Part shown: one piece after another, positions 5,685 through 12,919 of the stretch | How positions within the stretch are numbered: the stretch's first letter is position 1 | Layout of the letters: the number at the start of each line of letters is the position of its first letter | NCBI GenBank assembly: GCA_027459545.1 | Contig: DAIDID010000003.1 | Coordinates: forward strand, 4,393 to 17,610 | Length of the DNA: 13,218 nucleotides | From: Candidatus Parcubacteria bacterium | GTDB lineage: Bacteria; Patescibacteriota; Minisyncoccia; Phycocordibacterales; Phycocordibacteraceae | Direction of reading: 5' to 3' | The notes under the pieces: model-generated | Seen by the model: the letters and a program-made list of their open reading frames with translations, nothing else | Databases searched by the model: none | Told to the model about the DNA's origin: nothing | Made by a program: the position numbers and the translations under genes

Positions 5685-5690
5685 TATTCT
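5685..5690 (+). promoter_or_regulatory. Candidate -10 box for leaderless dnaE
   Basis: TATTCT (4/6 to TATAAT) ends 6 nt before the dnaE ATG. The same hexamer occurs before thrS. AGAAG immediately before the ATG is too close to act as a usual Shine-Dalgarno sequence. Any -35 would lie inside the rnhB promoter region; none is clear. Confidence 0.4.
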
Positions 5691-5696
5691 AGAAGT

Positions 5697-8600
5697 ATGA
5701 GCCGATTCGTCCACCTACATACCCATAGCCACTATTCTTTTCTTGAAGCACTTCCGAAAATAGACGAGCTTGTGGCTGCTGCGAAAAAAAATGGCATGAG
5801 TGCAATTGGTCTAACTGACTCAGGTAACATGCACGGTGCTATAGAATTTTATAAAGCCGCAGAAGATGCGGGGATAAAACCAATTCTTGGAGTTGATACC
5901 TATGTGGCTCCACGATCACGTTTTGAAAAAGATCGTACTCTCGATGCAAAACGCTCACGACTCGTGCTTCTCGCCGAAAATATGCGAGGTTATAAAAATC
6001 TTCTAGCGCTGGTAACAAAATCACATGTTGAGGGTTTTTTCGAAAAGCCACGAGTAGATACAGAATTATTAAGAGAGCACCGTGAAGGAATTATTGCGAT
6101 TATTCCTTCTTTTGCAGGCGAAATTCCACTTATGCTTGCTGCTGGAGACTTGCAAGGAGCACATGCGGCTCTTGCTGAGTATCAAAGCATATTTTCAAAA
6201 GGAGAAAGCGGCGACAATCTCTTCCTTGAAATAACTCACCATCCGAGCGTCTTAGGACATGAAGAAAAAATGCAAAAGATACTTGCTCTTTCGAAAAGCT
6301 CTGGAGTACCACTGCTTGCTCAACACGATGTGTATTACCTCAAACCAAGCGATCGTGAAGCATGTGAGGTCATGCGCCGAATTCAGCATGGAGCTCGAGG
6401 TAGAAATGAACAAGAGGATTTTTCGTTTATAAGTGAAAAAGAAATACATAAATTATTTAAAGACACTCCAGAAGCAATTGATGCCTCTGGAGCAATTGCA
6501 GATCGTTGCACTATTTCTTTTGAGCTTGGAAAGTGGATTTTTCCAAACATTCCAACCCTCCCTGGGAAAACTCATGAAGTAGAACTTCGCGAGAAAACGT
6601 TTCAAGGACTTATCACACGCTCAATGGAAGAATCGCCTACAGTGCTCGAACGCATTGAGTACGAACTCGAAATCATAAATAAAAAAGGATTTGCGCCGTA
6701 CTTCCTTGCGGTATCTGATCTACTGACCTTTGCTAAAAGCGCAGGAATTCTCACGACGACCCGCGGCTCCGCCGCGGGATCCTTGGTTGGCTATCTCACG
6801 GGCATTACAAACGTCGATCCGCTTTACTACAAACTTCCCTTTGAGCGATTTCTCAATCCCGAACGTCCAAAAGCACCTGACATCGATATGGATATCGCTG
6901 ATAATCGTCGCGACGAAATGATTGCGTACGCAAAACGCAAATACGGCGAAGATCACGTAGCGCAAATAGGTACCTTTGGTACGCTCGCAGCGCGTGCAGC
7001 AGTACGTGACGTAGCACGCGCACTTGGACATTCCTACTCAGTAGGAGATCATATCGCAAAACTCATTCCTATTGGTTCACAAGGATTTCCCATGACGATT
7101 GAGCGCGCACTAAAAATTGAAAAAGAACTCAAACAAATTTATGACGAAGATGAAGACGCAAAGGAAGTGCTGGACCTTGCTCAAAGAATTGAAGGATGTG
7201 TACGACACGTGGGAGTGCATGCTGCAGGTGTGGTAATTTCACCGACACCACTTATCGAGTGGACTCCCCTTCAGCCAGATCCAAAAAGCACAGACAAAGA
7301 AAACACCAAGCTCATCACACAGTACGATATGTATTCCATTTCCGACGAATACGGCGGAGTGGGACTTTTAAAATTTGATTTTCTTGGTATCAAAAATCTT
7401 TCCATACTTTCTGACTCCGTTGAGCGTGTAAGGAACGGGCTTGGTATAGCTGTAGAGATTGAAACTATTCCTATCGACGACACAAAGACATTTGAAATGC
7501 TCGCTCGCGGAGAAACAGAGGGACTCTTTCAGTTGAACGGTTCTGGAATGACTCGCTACTTAAAAGAACTCAAGCCAACTACCATTCACGACATAAACGC
7601 CATGGTTGCACTCTATCGACCAGGACCGATGGATGTGATTCCTTCATATATTGACCGAAAAAATAATCCAGAGCTCGTGAAGTATTTGGATCCGCGCATG
7701 GAAAAATTCTTAAAAGAATCTTACGGGCTTTTGGTTTACCAAGATGACCTTCTCTACTGCGCTGTAGAGCTTGCGGGATACTCATGGCTTGAGGTGGATA
7801 AATTCCGTAAGGCTATTGGAAAGAAAAATCCAGTCGAAATGGCAAAGCAAAAAAAGCAATTTACAGATGGCGTGGTTGAACATGGCCAAACAGCGGCATT
7901 TGCCGATAAACTCTGGCAACTTTTTGAACCATTTCAAGCATATGGATTTAACAAAGCCCATGCAGCAAGTTATGGAAAAGTCGCGTACCAAACGGCCTAC
8001 ATGAAAGCAAATTATCCATTTGAATACATGGCTGCCCTTCTCACTGCTGACTCTGGAGACACAGAGCAAATTTCGACGTACGTAAATGAGTGCGTTCGCA
8101 TGAAAATTCCCGTGCTTCCACCAGACATAAATGAATCTAATGCCGACTTCACAGTGACCGTTACACCTCAAGGAAAAGTGATACGGTTCGGACTCACTAC
8201 TATTAAAAACTTTGGTGAAGGAATTTCAGAAGCAATTATTGCCGAGCGAACTGCGCACGGACCCTTTGCATCACTCTCTGATTTTCTTTCTCGAGTAAAT
8301 TCTAAAAATCTAAATAAAAAAGGACTCGAGTCACTCATAAAATGCGGTGCACTCGATAGATTTGCAAATGAAATTGGAGGGCGTGCAGCACTTATGGCTC
8401 ATATAGAACTTCTCCTTGCCTTCCATAGAGACGCCACAACCACTGCACCACAAGACTCACTCTTTGGAAACATTTTATCAAAACCCGTACTTTCCCTTCC
8501 GAAAGAAACTGAAATTCGTCATACAAGTCTTAAAGATAAGCTCGCATGGGAAAAGGAACTACTTGGAATTTATGTGTCTGGACATCCACTGGATGCTCAT

Positions 8601-8906
8601 GAAGATACGCTAGCAAAGGCTTCAGTGACTATTTCAGAAATACTTTCAACTCCCGATACTCTGAAAAACTACATTTTACCCGTGCTTGTAGCAGAAGTGC
8701 GACTGGTACTTACCAAGACTGGTGAAAAAATGGCATTCGTGCGATTTGAAGATAAAACAGAATCAATTGAAGCAGTTGTATTTCCAAAACTTTTTAAAGA
8801 GCGTTCACAGCTCGTACTTTCTGGAAATTGTTTGCTTATAAAGGGAAAAGTATCAACTCGAAATGGCGAAACGAGCTTCGCCGTTGAAGACCTAAAGGCG
8901 CTCTAA
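5697..8906 (+). CDS. dnaE: DNA polymerase III alpha subunit (DnaE), replicative polymerase
   Basis: Main replicative DNA polymerase, C-family. The PHP domain (about 1-270) opens FVHLHTHSHYSFLEA (4-18). RGSAAGS (356-362) and APDIDMDI (393-400) give catalytic Asp397 and Asp399. LLKFDFLG (557-564) supplies the third Asp, 561. GVHAAGVVIS (506-515), LYRPGPMD (639-646) and FNKAHAASYG (751-760) are family signatures. A helix-hairpin-helix (about 831-870) is followed by QDSLF (919-923), which fits the beta-clamp-binding pentapeptide. An OB fold (about 990-1069) ends the protein. At 1069 aa it lacks most of the C-terminal tau-binding region found in about 1160-aa homologues. The PHP metal site looks degenerate: Ser42 replaces His in TDHGN, and Tyr213 replaces His in the NDVHYL motif. 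Proofreading by PHP is therefore unlikely. No Shine-Dalgarno sequence is seen. thrS follows after 39 bp with no terminator between. Confidence 0.97.
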   Translation: MSRFVHLHTHSHYSFLEALPKIDELVAAAKKNGMSAIGLTDSGNMHGAIEFYKAAEDAGIKPILGVDTYVAPRSRFEKDRTLDAKRSRLVLLAENMRGYKNLLALVTKSHVEGFFEKPRVDTELLREHREGIIAIIPSFAGEIPLMLAAGDLQGAHAALAEYQSIFSKGESGDNLFLEITHHPSVLGHEEKMQKILALSKSSGVPLLAQHDVYYLKPSDREACEVMRRIQHGARGRNEQEDFSFISEKEIHKLFKDTPEAIDASGAIADRCTISFELGKWIFPNIPTLPGKTHEVELREKTFQGLITRSMEESPTVLERIEYELEIINKKGFAPYFLAVSDLLTFAKSAGILTTTRGSAAGSLVGYLTGITNVDPLYYKLPFERFLNPERPKAPDIDMDIADNRRDEMIAYAKRKYGEDHVAQIGTFGTLAARAAVRDVARALGHSYSVGDHIAKLIPIGSQGFPMTIERALKIEKELKQIYDEDEDAKEVLDLAQRIEGCVRHVGVHAAGVVISPTPLIEWTPLQPDPKSTDKENTKLITQYDMYSISDEYGGVGLLKFDFLGIKNLSILSDSVERVRNGLGIAVEIETIPIDDTKTFEMLARGETEGLFQLNGSGMTRYLKELKPTTIHDINAMVALYRPGPMDVIPSYIDRKNNPELVKYLDPRMEKFLKESYGLLVYQDDLLYCAVELAGYSWLEVDKFRKAIGKKNPVEMAKQKKQFTDGVVEHGQTAAFADKLWQLFEPFQAYGFNKAHAASYGKVAYQTAYMKANYPFEYMAALLTADSGDTEQISTYVNECVRMKIPVLPPDINESNADFTVTVTPQGKVIRFGLTTIKNFGEGISEAIIAERTAHGPFASLSDFLSRVNSKNLNKKGLESLIKCGALDRFANEIGGRAALMAHIELLLAFHRDATTTAPQDSLFGNILSKPVLSLPKETEIRHTSLKDKLAWEKELLGIYVSGHPLDAHEDTLAKASVTISEILSTPDTLKNYILPVLVAEVRLVLTKTGEKMAFVRFEDKTESIEAVVFPKLFKERSQLVLSGNCLLIKGKVSTRNGETSFAVEDLKAL
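6760..6778. repeat. Perfect 8-bp inverted repeat, loop TCC, inside dnaE
   Basis: The arms are CCCGCGGC (6760-6767) and GCCGCGGG (6771-6778) around TCC. It encodes the invariant RGSAAG motif, so here the protein sequence itself may account for the symmetry. It is the weakest member of the palindrome group. Confidence 0.7.
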
Positions 8907-8938
8907 AAATGTATTTTCTTTTGGGTACGCTTTTGTGG

Positions 8939-8944
8939 TATTCT
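8939..8944 (+). promoter_or_regulatory. Candidate -10 box before thrS; affects start choice
   Basis: TATTCT, identical to the dnaE box, with a TG one base upstream (extended -10). It ends 1 nt before the first ATG (8946) and 7 nt before a second in-frame ATG (8952). If transcription starts at normal spacing, only the 8952 ATG can be used, as a leaderless start, and the protein would be 588 aa. Confidence 0.35.
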
Positions 8945-8945
8945 C

Positions 8946-10718
8946 ATGAGTATGGATTCAAATTCAGTACACCAAGCAACGCTTGACGAAAAACGTCATA
9001 CACTAGCTCATCTTTTAGCAGCTGCGGTACTTGAGCGATTTCCCCATGCGAAGCCGACCATCGGCCCTGCCATAGATAACGGTTTTTACTATGATTTTGA
9101 TTTTGGTAACACAAAAGCACCAGTGGAAGCTGACTTGATTGGAATTGAAGAAGCAATGCACGAACTCCTTCCTTCATGGACAGAAATGCATGGTACGGAA
9201 GTCTCCGAAAAAGATGCTCGTTCACGCTTTGCAGGTAACGAATACAAAGGGGAAATTATTGATGAGGTAGTTTCAAAAGGTGAAAAACTAACGCTATATA
9301 CTGCAGGTGACTTTACTGATTTGTGTCGTGGTGGACACTCTGAGCGTCCGTCGCACGATATTGCTGTTGATTCATTTATACTTGATCGCATTGCGGGAGC
9401 ATACTGGCGTGGCGATGAAAAAAAGCCCATGCTCACGCGCATTTATGGTTTAGCTTTTGATACAAAAGACGCTCTCGATGCATACCAGCTCCAGCGCGAA
9501 GAAGCGAAGAAGCGCGATCATCGTAAGCTCGGCAAAGAGCTTGACCTCTTCACCTTTTCAGAGCTGGTAGGTTCTGGTATGCCGCTTTTCACTCCACGAG
9601 GTACTATCGTACGTTCAGCCATTGTAAATTACTCACGCGAACTAAACGCTGAGCTCGGTTTCGGTGAAGTACATACACCAAACATCAACAAAGGAGAACT
9701 TTTCAAAATTTCTGGTCACTATGATCAGTATAAAGAAGACATGCTTAGCGTAAGTTCACAATACGTCGAAGATGAGATGTTTATGAAGCCAATGAACTGT
9801 CCGCAACATACGCAAATCTTCGCTTCCCAGCCTCGCTCATATCGTGATTTACCAATTCGCTATTCTGATTTTGCTACGCTCTATCGAGATGAACGACCAG
9901 GAGAACTTTCAGGACTTACTCGCCTTCGCTCATTTTCACAAGACGATGGTCATATTTTTTGCCGAGAAGATCAAATAGAAGATGAATTGAGTCAGGTACT
10001 CACTTCCATCCAAAAAGCCCTCGCTACGTATAAAGTACAGTACTGGGTACGACTTTCTCTCCGTGATCCGAAAAACAAAACAAAGTACATAGGTGAAGAC
10101 GAAACATGGGAAAAAGCACAAGACATCATGCGGCACCTTCTCACTGAAAAGAATATTACATTTAAAGAAGCCGAGGGAGAGGCGGCATTTTATGGTCCAA
10201 AGATGGACATTATGGCCGTAGACGCACTTGGACGTGAATGGCAAATCTCAACCGTGCAACTCGACTTCACAATGCCTTCGAGATTTAAGCTTGAATACAC
10301 CGCTGAAGATGGAACAAAGAAAACACCTGTGATGATTCATCGAGCGCTTGTTGGCTCTCCAGATAGATTTATGGGAGTTTTGATTGAGCATTATGCAGGA
10401 GCATTTCCTGCATGGCTTGCGCCAGTACAAGCAAAGGTTTTACCAATTTCTGATAAGCACGCTGGATATGGCGCAGAAGTAGTCGCCGCGCTTCGCGCGG
10501 CGGGCATCCGTGTAGAGCTCGATACCTCCCATGAATCCCTCGGCAAAAAAATCCGCGAAGCGAAGATACAGAAAATTCCCTACTTACTCGTAGTTGGTGA
10601 TAAAGAAATCGAAGAAAAGATGGTTTCTATCGAAAGCCGCGATCATGGCAAACTCGAATCAAGCTCTGTAGCTGAATTCAGTGCAATGCTCCTTAAAGAG
10701 ATACACGAGCGAGCGTAA
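8946..10718 (+). CDS. thrS: Threonyl-tRNA synthetase without the N-terminal TGS domain
   Basis: Class II synthetase that charges tRNA-Thr. The protein begins directly in the editing domain (about 10-190). Its conserved sites are RHTLAHLL with His18 and His22 (HxxxH), GPAIDNGFYYDF (40-51) and DLCRGGH with Cys127 and His131. These ligands suggest that clearance of mischarged Ser-tRNA is retained. The catalytic core has motif 2 YRDERPGELSGLTRLRSFSQ (313-332). The zinc ligands are Cys285 in MKPMNCPQH, His336 in DDGHIFC and His465 in MIHRALVGSPDRFMGVLIEH. The anticodon-binding domain (about 495-590) includes ELDTSHESLGKKIREA and IPYLLVVGDKE. The length is 590 aa against about 640, the difference being the missing TGS domain. 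ATG 8952 is an alternative start with better promoter spacing. The gene is downstream of dnaE and convergent with the repeat protein; its stop lies inside the terminator stem. Confidence 0.96.
   Translation: MSMDSNSVHQATLDEKRHTLAHLLAAAVLERFPHAKPTIGPAIDNGFYYDFDFGNTKAPVEADLIGIEEAMHELLPSWTEMHGTEVSEKDARSRFAGNEYKGEIIDEVVSKGEKLTLYTAGDFTDLCRGGHSERPSHDIAVDSFILDRIAGAYWRGDEKKPMLTRIYGLAFDTKDALDAYQLQREEAKKRDHRKLGKELDLFTFSELVGSGMPLFTPRGTIVRSAIVNYSRELNAELGFGEVHTPNINKGELFKISGHYDQYKEDMLSVSSQYVEDEMFMKPMNCPQHTQIFASQPRSYRDLPIRYSDFATLYRDERPGELSGLTRLRSFSQDDGHIFCREDQIEDELSQVLTSIQKALATYKVQYWVRLSLRDPKNKTKYIGEDETWEKAQDIMRHLLTEKNITFKEAEGEAAFYGPKMDIMAVDALGREWQISTVQLDFTMPSRFKLEYTAEDGTKKTPVMIHRALVGSPDRFMGVLIEHYAGAFPAWLAPVQAKVLPISDKHAGYGAEVVAALRAAGIRVELDTSHESLGKKIREAKIQKIPYLLVVGDKEIEEKMVSIESRDHGKLESSSVAEFSAMLLKEIHERA
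10484..10502. repeat. Perfect 8-bp inverted repeat, loop TTC, inside thrS
   Basis: The arms are CGCCGCGC (10484-10491) and GCGCGGCG (10495-10502) around TTC. It encodes AALRAAG in the anticodon-binding domain, a variable helix end. Same GC-only stem and TTC/GAA loop as the copies in smc and rnhB. Confidence 0.85.
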
Positions 10719-10772
10719 AGAGCGTGAGCCCACCGCTGCGAGCTACGCACGTGCTCTTCGCTCGAATCTTTT
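10710..10772. terminator. Shared terminator between convergent thrS and the repeat protein
   Basis: The left arm CGAGCG-TA-AAGAGC (10710-10723) pairs with GCTCTTCGCTCG (10753-10764), 12 bp with a 2-nt bulge. An inner GTG/CAC pair extends it. Rightward, the tail is AATCTTTT (10765-10772). The arm includes the thrS stop codon (10716-10718). Leftward, the stem follows the stop of the opposing gene within 7 nt, but the leftward T-tract (TGTATCTCTTT) is weaker. Confidence 0.6.
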
Positions 10773-12798
10773 ACCCTTCAACAACGGCGAGCGCACGAGT
10801 AAGTGCGAGCTTGCTTCCAGTAATACCTGGTGAGTAGCTTGAGTCGACAGCATTTGTGAGAGCGCCTGTAAGTCGCTCAAGGAAAGTAGTCGCACAGTTT
10901 TGTGTGAGCTGTGCAATCTCAGCATGTACACTTGTTCCATCAAGTCGATTTCGATATGCGTCATCAAGTGCACAGACTACCTGTGTGAGAAACATCTCAG
11001 CATCACCTCCTTCGCGTACAATTTGTCGTAGCGTTCCAAAAACCGTGTCGCGATTACCATGTAGAAGCGCTGCGCAGAAGTCACGCACGTCAGTTGAGAT
11101 CACTCGTGCAGATTCTTCTTTACGAGTAGTTTGTGGTACATACGTAGATGTCGCTCGCTCTGGCATTACAGGTGCTTGCATTTGGTGAGAAGAGATTATT
11201 TCTTCTGCAGACTGATATGCTGGCTTAGCTGCTTCTTCCACTGGAGCCTGAGTCTGTGAGTGACTTTGCACTTCAGGAAGTCGAGCGAGACCGTTTACGA
11301 TATCATCTATAGTAAGTGTTTCGCCTTGTGCAAATGAGCTAAATCCTTTTAGTGCAGAGTATGCAGATGGATTTTGTTTTGTTGGCATTGCAACACTATG
11401 ACTCACTGCTGCAGTTGAAGGAGTATAGGTTTGCGGATGAAGCTCTGGGTAATTAGAAGCATGCGAAGGTGAAGAATGTGTTCCATGTGCAGTATGAGCA
11501 GATGCTGCTTCGCTATGAGCTCCAGGGACACCGACACCTGCCACAGCAAGTGCGCTCGGCTGATTTAATATAGCGTTTACGTGTAGACCGAAATTCTGCA
11601 AGCGTAGACGTATAAATGGGATCAATTTGAATATAAGCAGGTATGCAACTAAAAGACAGAAGAGTATTAGCGCAGCCCAGTACACGATAGTTCCGACAGG
11701 ACCGAGGTCGAGACCTGTATACGGAATTTGTGAAAGATAGACACTTGCTACCTGTGCTACTGGAGCATGTGGAAGAAATACCTGTCCCGATACACCACCA
11801 CCTCCACCAGAAAAGACAGTTTCTATAATTCCGCTTGGGACTGAAACACCTCCACATCCACTGATGCATCCACCTCCACCTGGTGGTGGTACTGGTGGTG
11901 GTACGCAGTCTGGGTAGGTTCCTGTATCCCCTGTTGGACATATCTGTGCAGGTGGCGGTGTTGGTGTTACGCAGTCTGGGTAGGTGCCTGTATCGCCCGT
12001 AGGACAGACCTGAACTGGTGGCGGTGTAGGCCCGACACAATCAGGATAGGTTCCCGTGTCGCCTACTGGGCAAACTTGAGCTGGTGGCGGTGGTGGCGGT
12101 GTTGGTGTTACGCAGTCTGGGTAGGTGCCTGTATCGCCCGTAGGACAGACCTGAACAATCGGAGGTGTTATAACTACCGGCGGCGTCACTATTACTGGCG
12201 GCGTATCTACAGGAGGTGAAGTCGTGTCAGGTGGAGTTGTTATGTCAGGAGGAACTACAGTTCCACCACAGTCGCAGGGAGCGACATTAGTTGAATCAGG
12301 AACAGTAGGAGTTGGTGAATCAACCACTGGTGGCGTATCTGTAAGAGTTGGAGCATTATCACAATTACAAGGAGCGATGTTAGTTGAATCAGGAGTTGAT
12401 GGATCAACAGAATCAACAGCAGGAGGAGTGTCAGTTAGTGTCGGGTTGGAACTTACAGATGTGTCAGATGAAGCAGGAGTACTCACCACAGGATCGCTCG
12501 TAACAGAAGTAATATCTGCTGTAGAAGGCACGTCCGAAGTAATGGGTGTATTAGTTAGTGTTGGATCGGTAAGGGATGTATCTCCTGCAAATAGACCACC
12601 ACTTAAATCTCCTGGGCTCGTATCTGTAGTGAAAAGCCCACTATCAATAGTATCATCAGCTTTAGCTGATGATGGCGATGTTAGTCCAGTCGCATATGCT
12701 GTGCCAAATCCCAGTACTAGTACCATAGCAACAGCTAAGAAGCCCACTAAAACTGGACGCTGCTGCAGATATACGAAGTGACTATTTTGTTTTTTCAT
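10771..12798 (-). CDS. Secreted, membrane-anchored Pro/Thr/Cys-rich repeat protein with a cytoplasmic C-terminal domain
   Basis: Not assignable to a named family. The signal peptide is MKKQ...RPVLVGFLAVAMVLVLGFGTAYA (1-36). Then come a Ser/Thr/Asp/Pro-rich stretch (38-118), two 31-residue repeats each ending APCxC (119-180), and Pro/Thr linkers. Four repeats of CPxGDTGTYPDCV follow (Cys pairs 218/229, 243/254, 265/276, 287/298). A Gly-rich segment with CISGC (307-335), IPYTG (358-362) and one transmembrane helix (about 369-392) ending in KLIPFIRLRL come next. The rest (about 395-675) should be cytoplasmic: a low-complexity His/Ala/Ser linker (415-560), then a probable helical domain (565-675). 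The 14 extracellular cysteines come in close pairs, which suggests disulfides. A surface or adhesion role with an inward-facing domain is inferred. ATG 12798 is chosen because it gives a normal MKK signal peptide. A TTG at 12810 is possible; AGGA lies 13 nt before the ATG. Confidence 0.85.
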   Translation of the reverse strand: MKKQNSHFVYLQQRPVLVGFLAVAMVLVLGFGTAYATGLTSPSSAKADDTIDSGLFTTDTSPGDLSGGLFAGDTSLTDPTLTNTPITSDVPSTADITSVTSDPVVSTPASSDTSVSSNPTLTDTPPAVDSVDPSTPDSTNIAPCNCDNAPTLTDTPPVVDSPTPTVPDSTNVAPCDCGGTVVPPDITTPPDTTSPPVDTPPVIVTPPVVITPPIVQVCPTGDTGTYPDCVTPTPPPPPPAQVCPVGDTGTYPDCVGPTPPPVQVCPTGDTGTYPDCVTPTPPPAQICPTGDTGTYPDCVPPPVPPPGGGGCISGCGGVSVPSGIIETVFSGGGGGVSGQVFLPHAPVAQVASVYLSQIPYTGLDLGPVGTIVYWAALILFCLLVAYLLIFKLIPFIRLRLQNFGLHVNAILNQPSALAVAGVGVPGAHSEAASAHTAHGTHSSPSHASNYPELHPQTYTPSTAAVSHSVAMPTKQNPSAYSALKGFSSFAQGETLTIDDIVNGLARLPEVQSHSQTQAPVEEAAKPAYQSAEEIISSHQMQAPVMPERATSTYVPQTTRKEESARVISTDVRDFCAALLHGNRDTVFGTLRQIVREGGDAEMFLTQVVCALDDAYRNRLDGTSVHAEIAQLTQNCATTFLERLTGALTNAVDSSYSPGITGSKLALTRALAVVEG
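11903..12153 (-). repeat. Four tandem copies of a Cys-Pro-x-Gly...Tyr-Pro-x-Cys repeat
   Basis: Copies begin at 11903, 11969, 12035 and 12110, with periods of 66, 66 and 75 bp (22, 22 and 25 codons). Each encodes CPxGDTGTYPDCV plus a Pro-rich spacer. The second and fourth copies are identical over 65 bp (11951-12015 and 12092-12156). The third has diverged mostly at third codon positions. This shows recent duplication or gene conversion that skipped the middle copy. Confidence 0.92.
12259..12444 (-). repeat. Two tandem 93-bp repeats encoding PTLTDTPPxVDS...APCxC
   Basis: Two 31-codon units (residues 119-149 and 150-180) share PTLTDTPP, VDS, PDSTN and APCxC. They differ at many nucleotides, so they are older than the CPxGDTGTYPDC array. 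This is a second, independent repeat family in the same protein. Confidence 0.85.
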
Positions 12799-12859
12799 GT
12801 TGTTGAACAATTCCTAATAATGTTTGGTAAAAAATTACTCCTGCCGTTAAACGGCGTAC

Positions 12860-12907
12860 AAAAAGAGGAGAGCTGGCGAACGAATCGATAGTTCGATTCG
12901 TTCGCCA
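12860..12907 (-). terminator. Terminator hairpin (15-bp perfect stem) of the leftmost-reading edge gene
   Basis: The arms are TGGCGAACGAATCGA (12874-12888) and its exact complement (12893-12907), loop of 4 nt. Read leftward it starts 12 nt after the stop codon of the gene at 12920. The stem is followed by GCTCTCCTCTTTTTG, so the T-run begins about 10 nt past the stem. A smaller hairpin, GCCGT-TTA-ACGGC (12843-12855), followed by TTTTTT, lies further left and may act with it or belong to the leader of the next gene. Confidence 0.6.
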
Positions 12908-12919
12908 TAAACTCATCCC

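Noticed and set aside
11903..12153. Regular 66-bp periodic repeats as a possible CRISPR array
   Set aside because: Repeats are multiples of three, coding and in frame, with no unique spacers and no cas genes nearby; they encode protein repeats.
12224..12781. Long plus-strand open frame (185 codons) rich in Gly, Val and Ser opposite the repeat protein
   Set aside because: It is the antisense of the Thr/Pro/Ser-rich repeat region, whose codon bias removes stops. The minus strand has a signal peptide, repeats and a transmembrane helix; the plus frame has no features.
12799..12810. TTG at 12810 as the start of the repeat protein
   Set aside because: It adds only four residues (M-F-N-N) before a typical MKK signal peptide start, and AGGA is too close to it; kept as a minor alternative.
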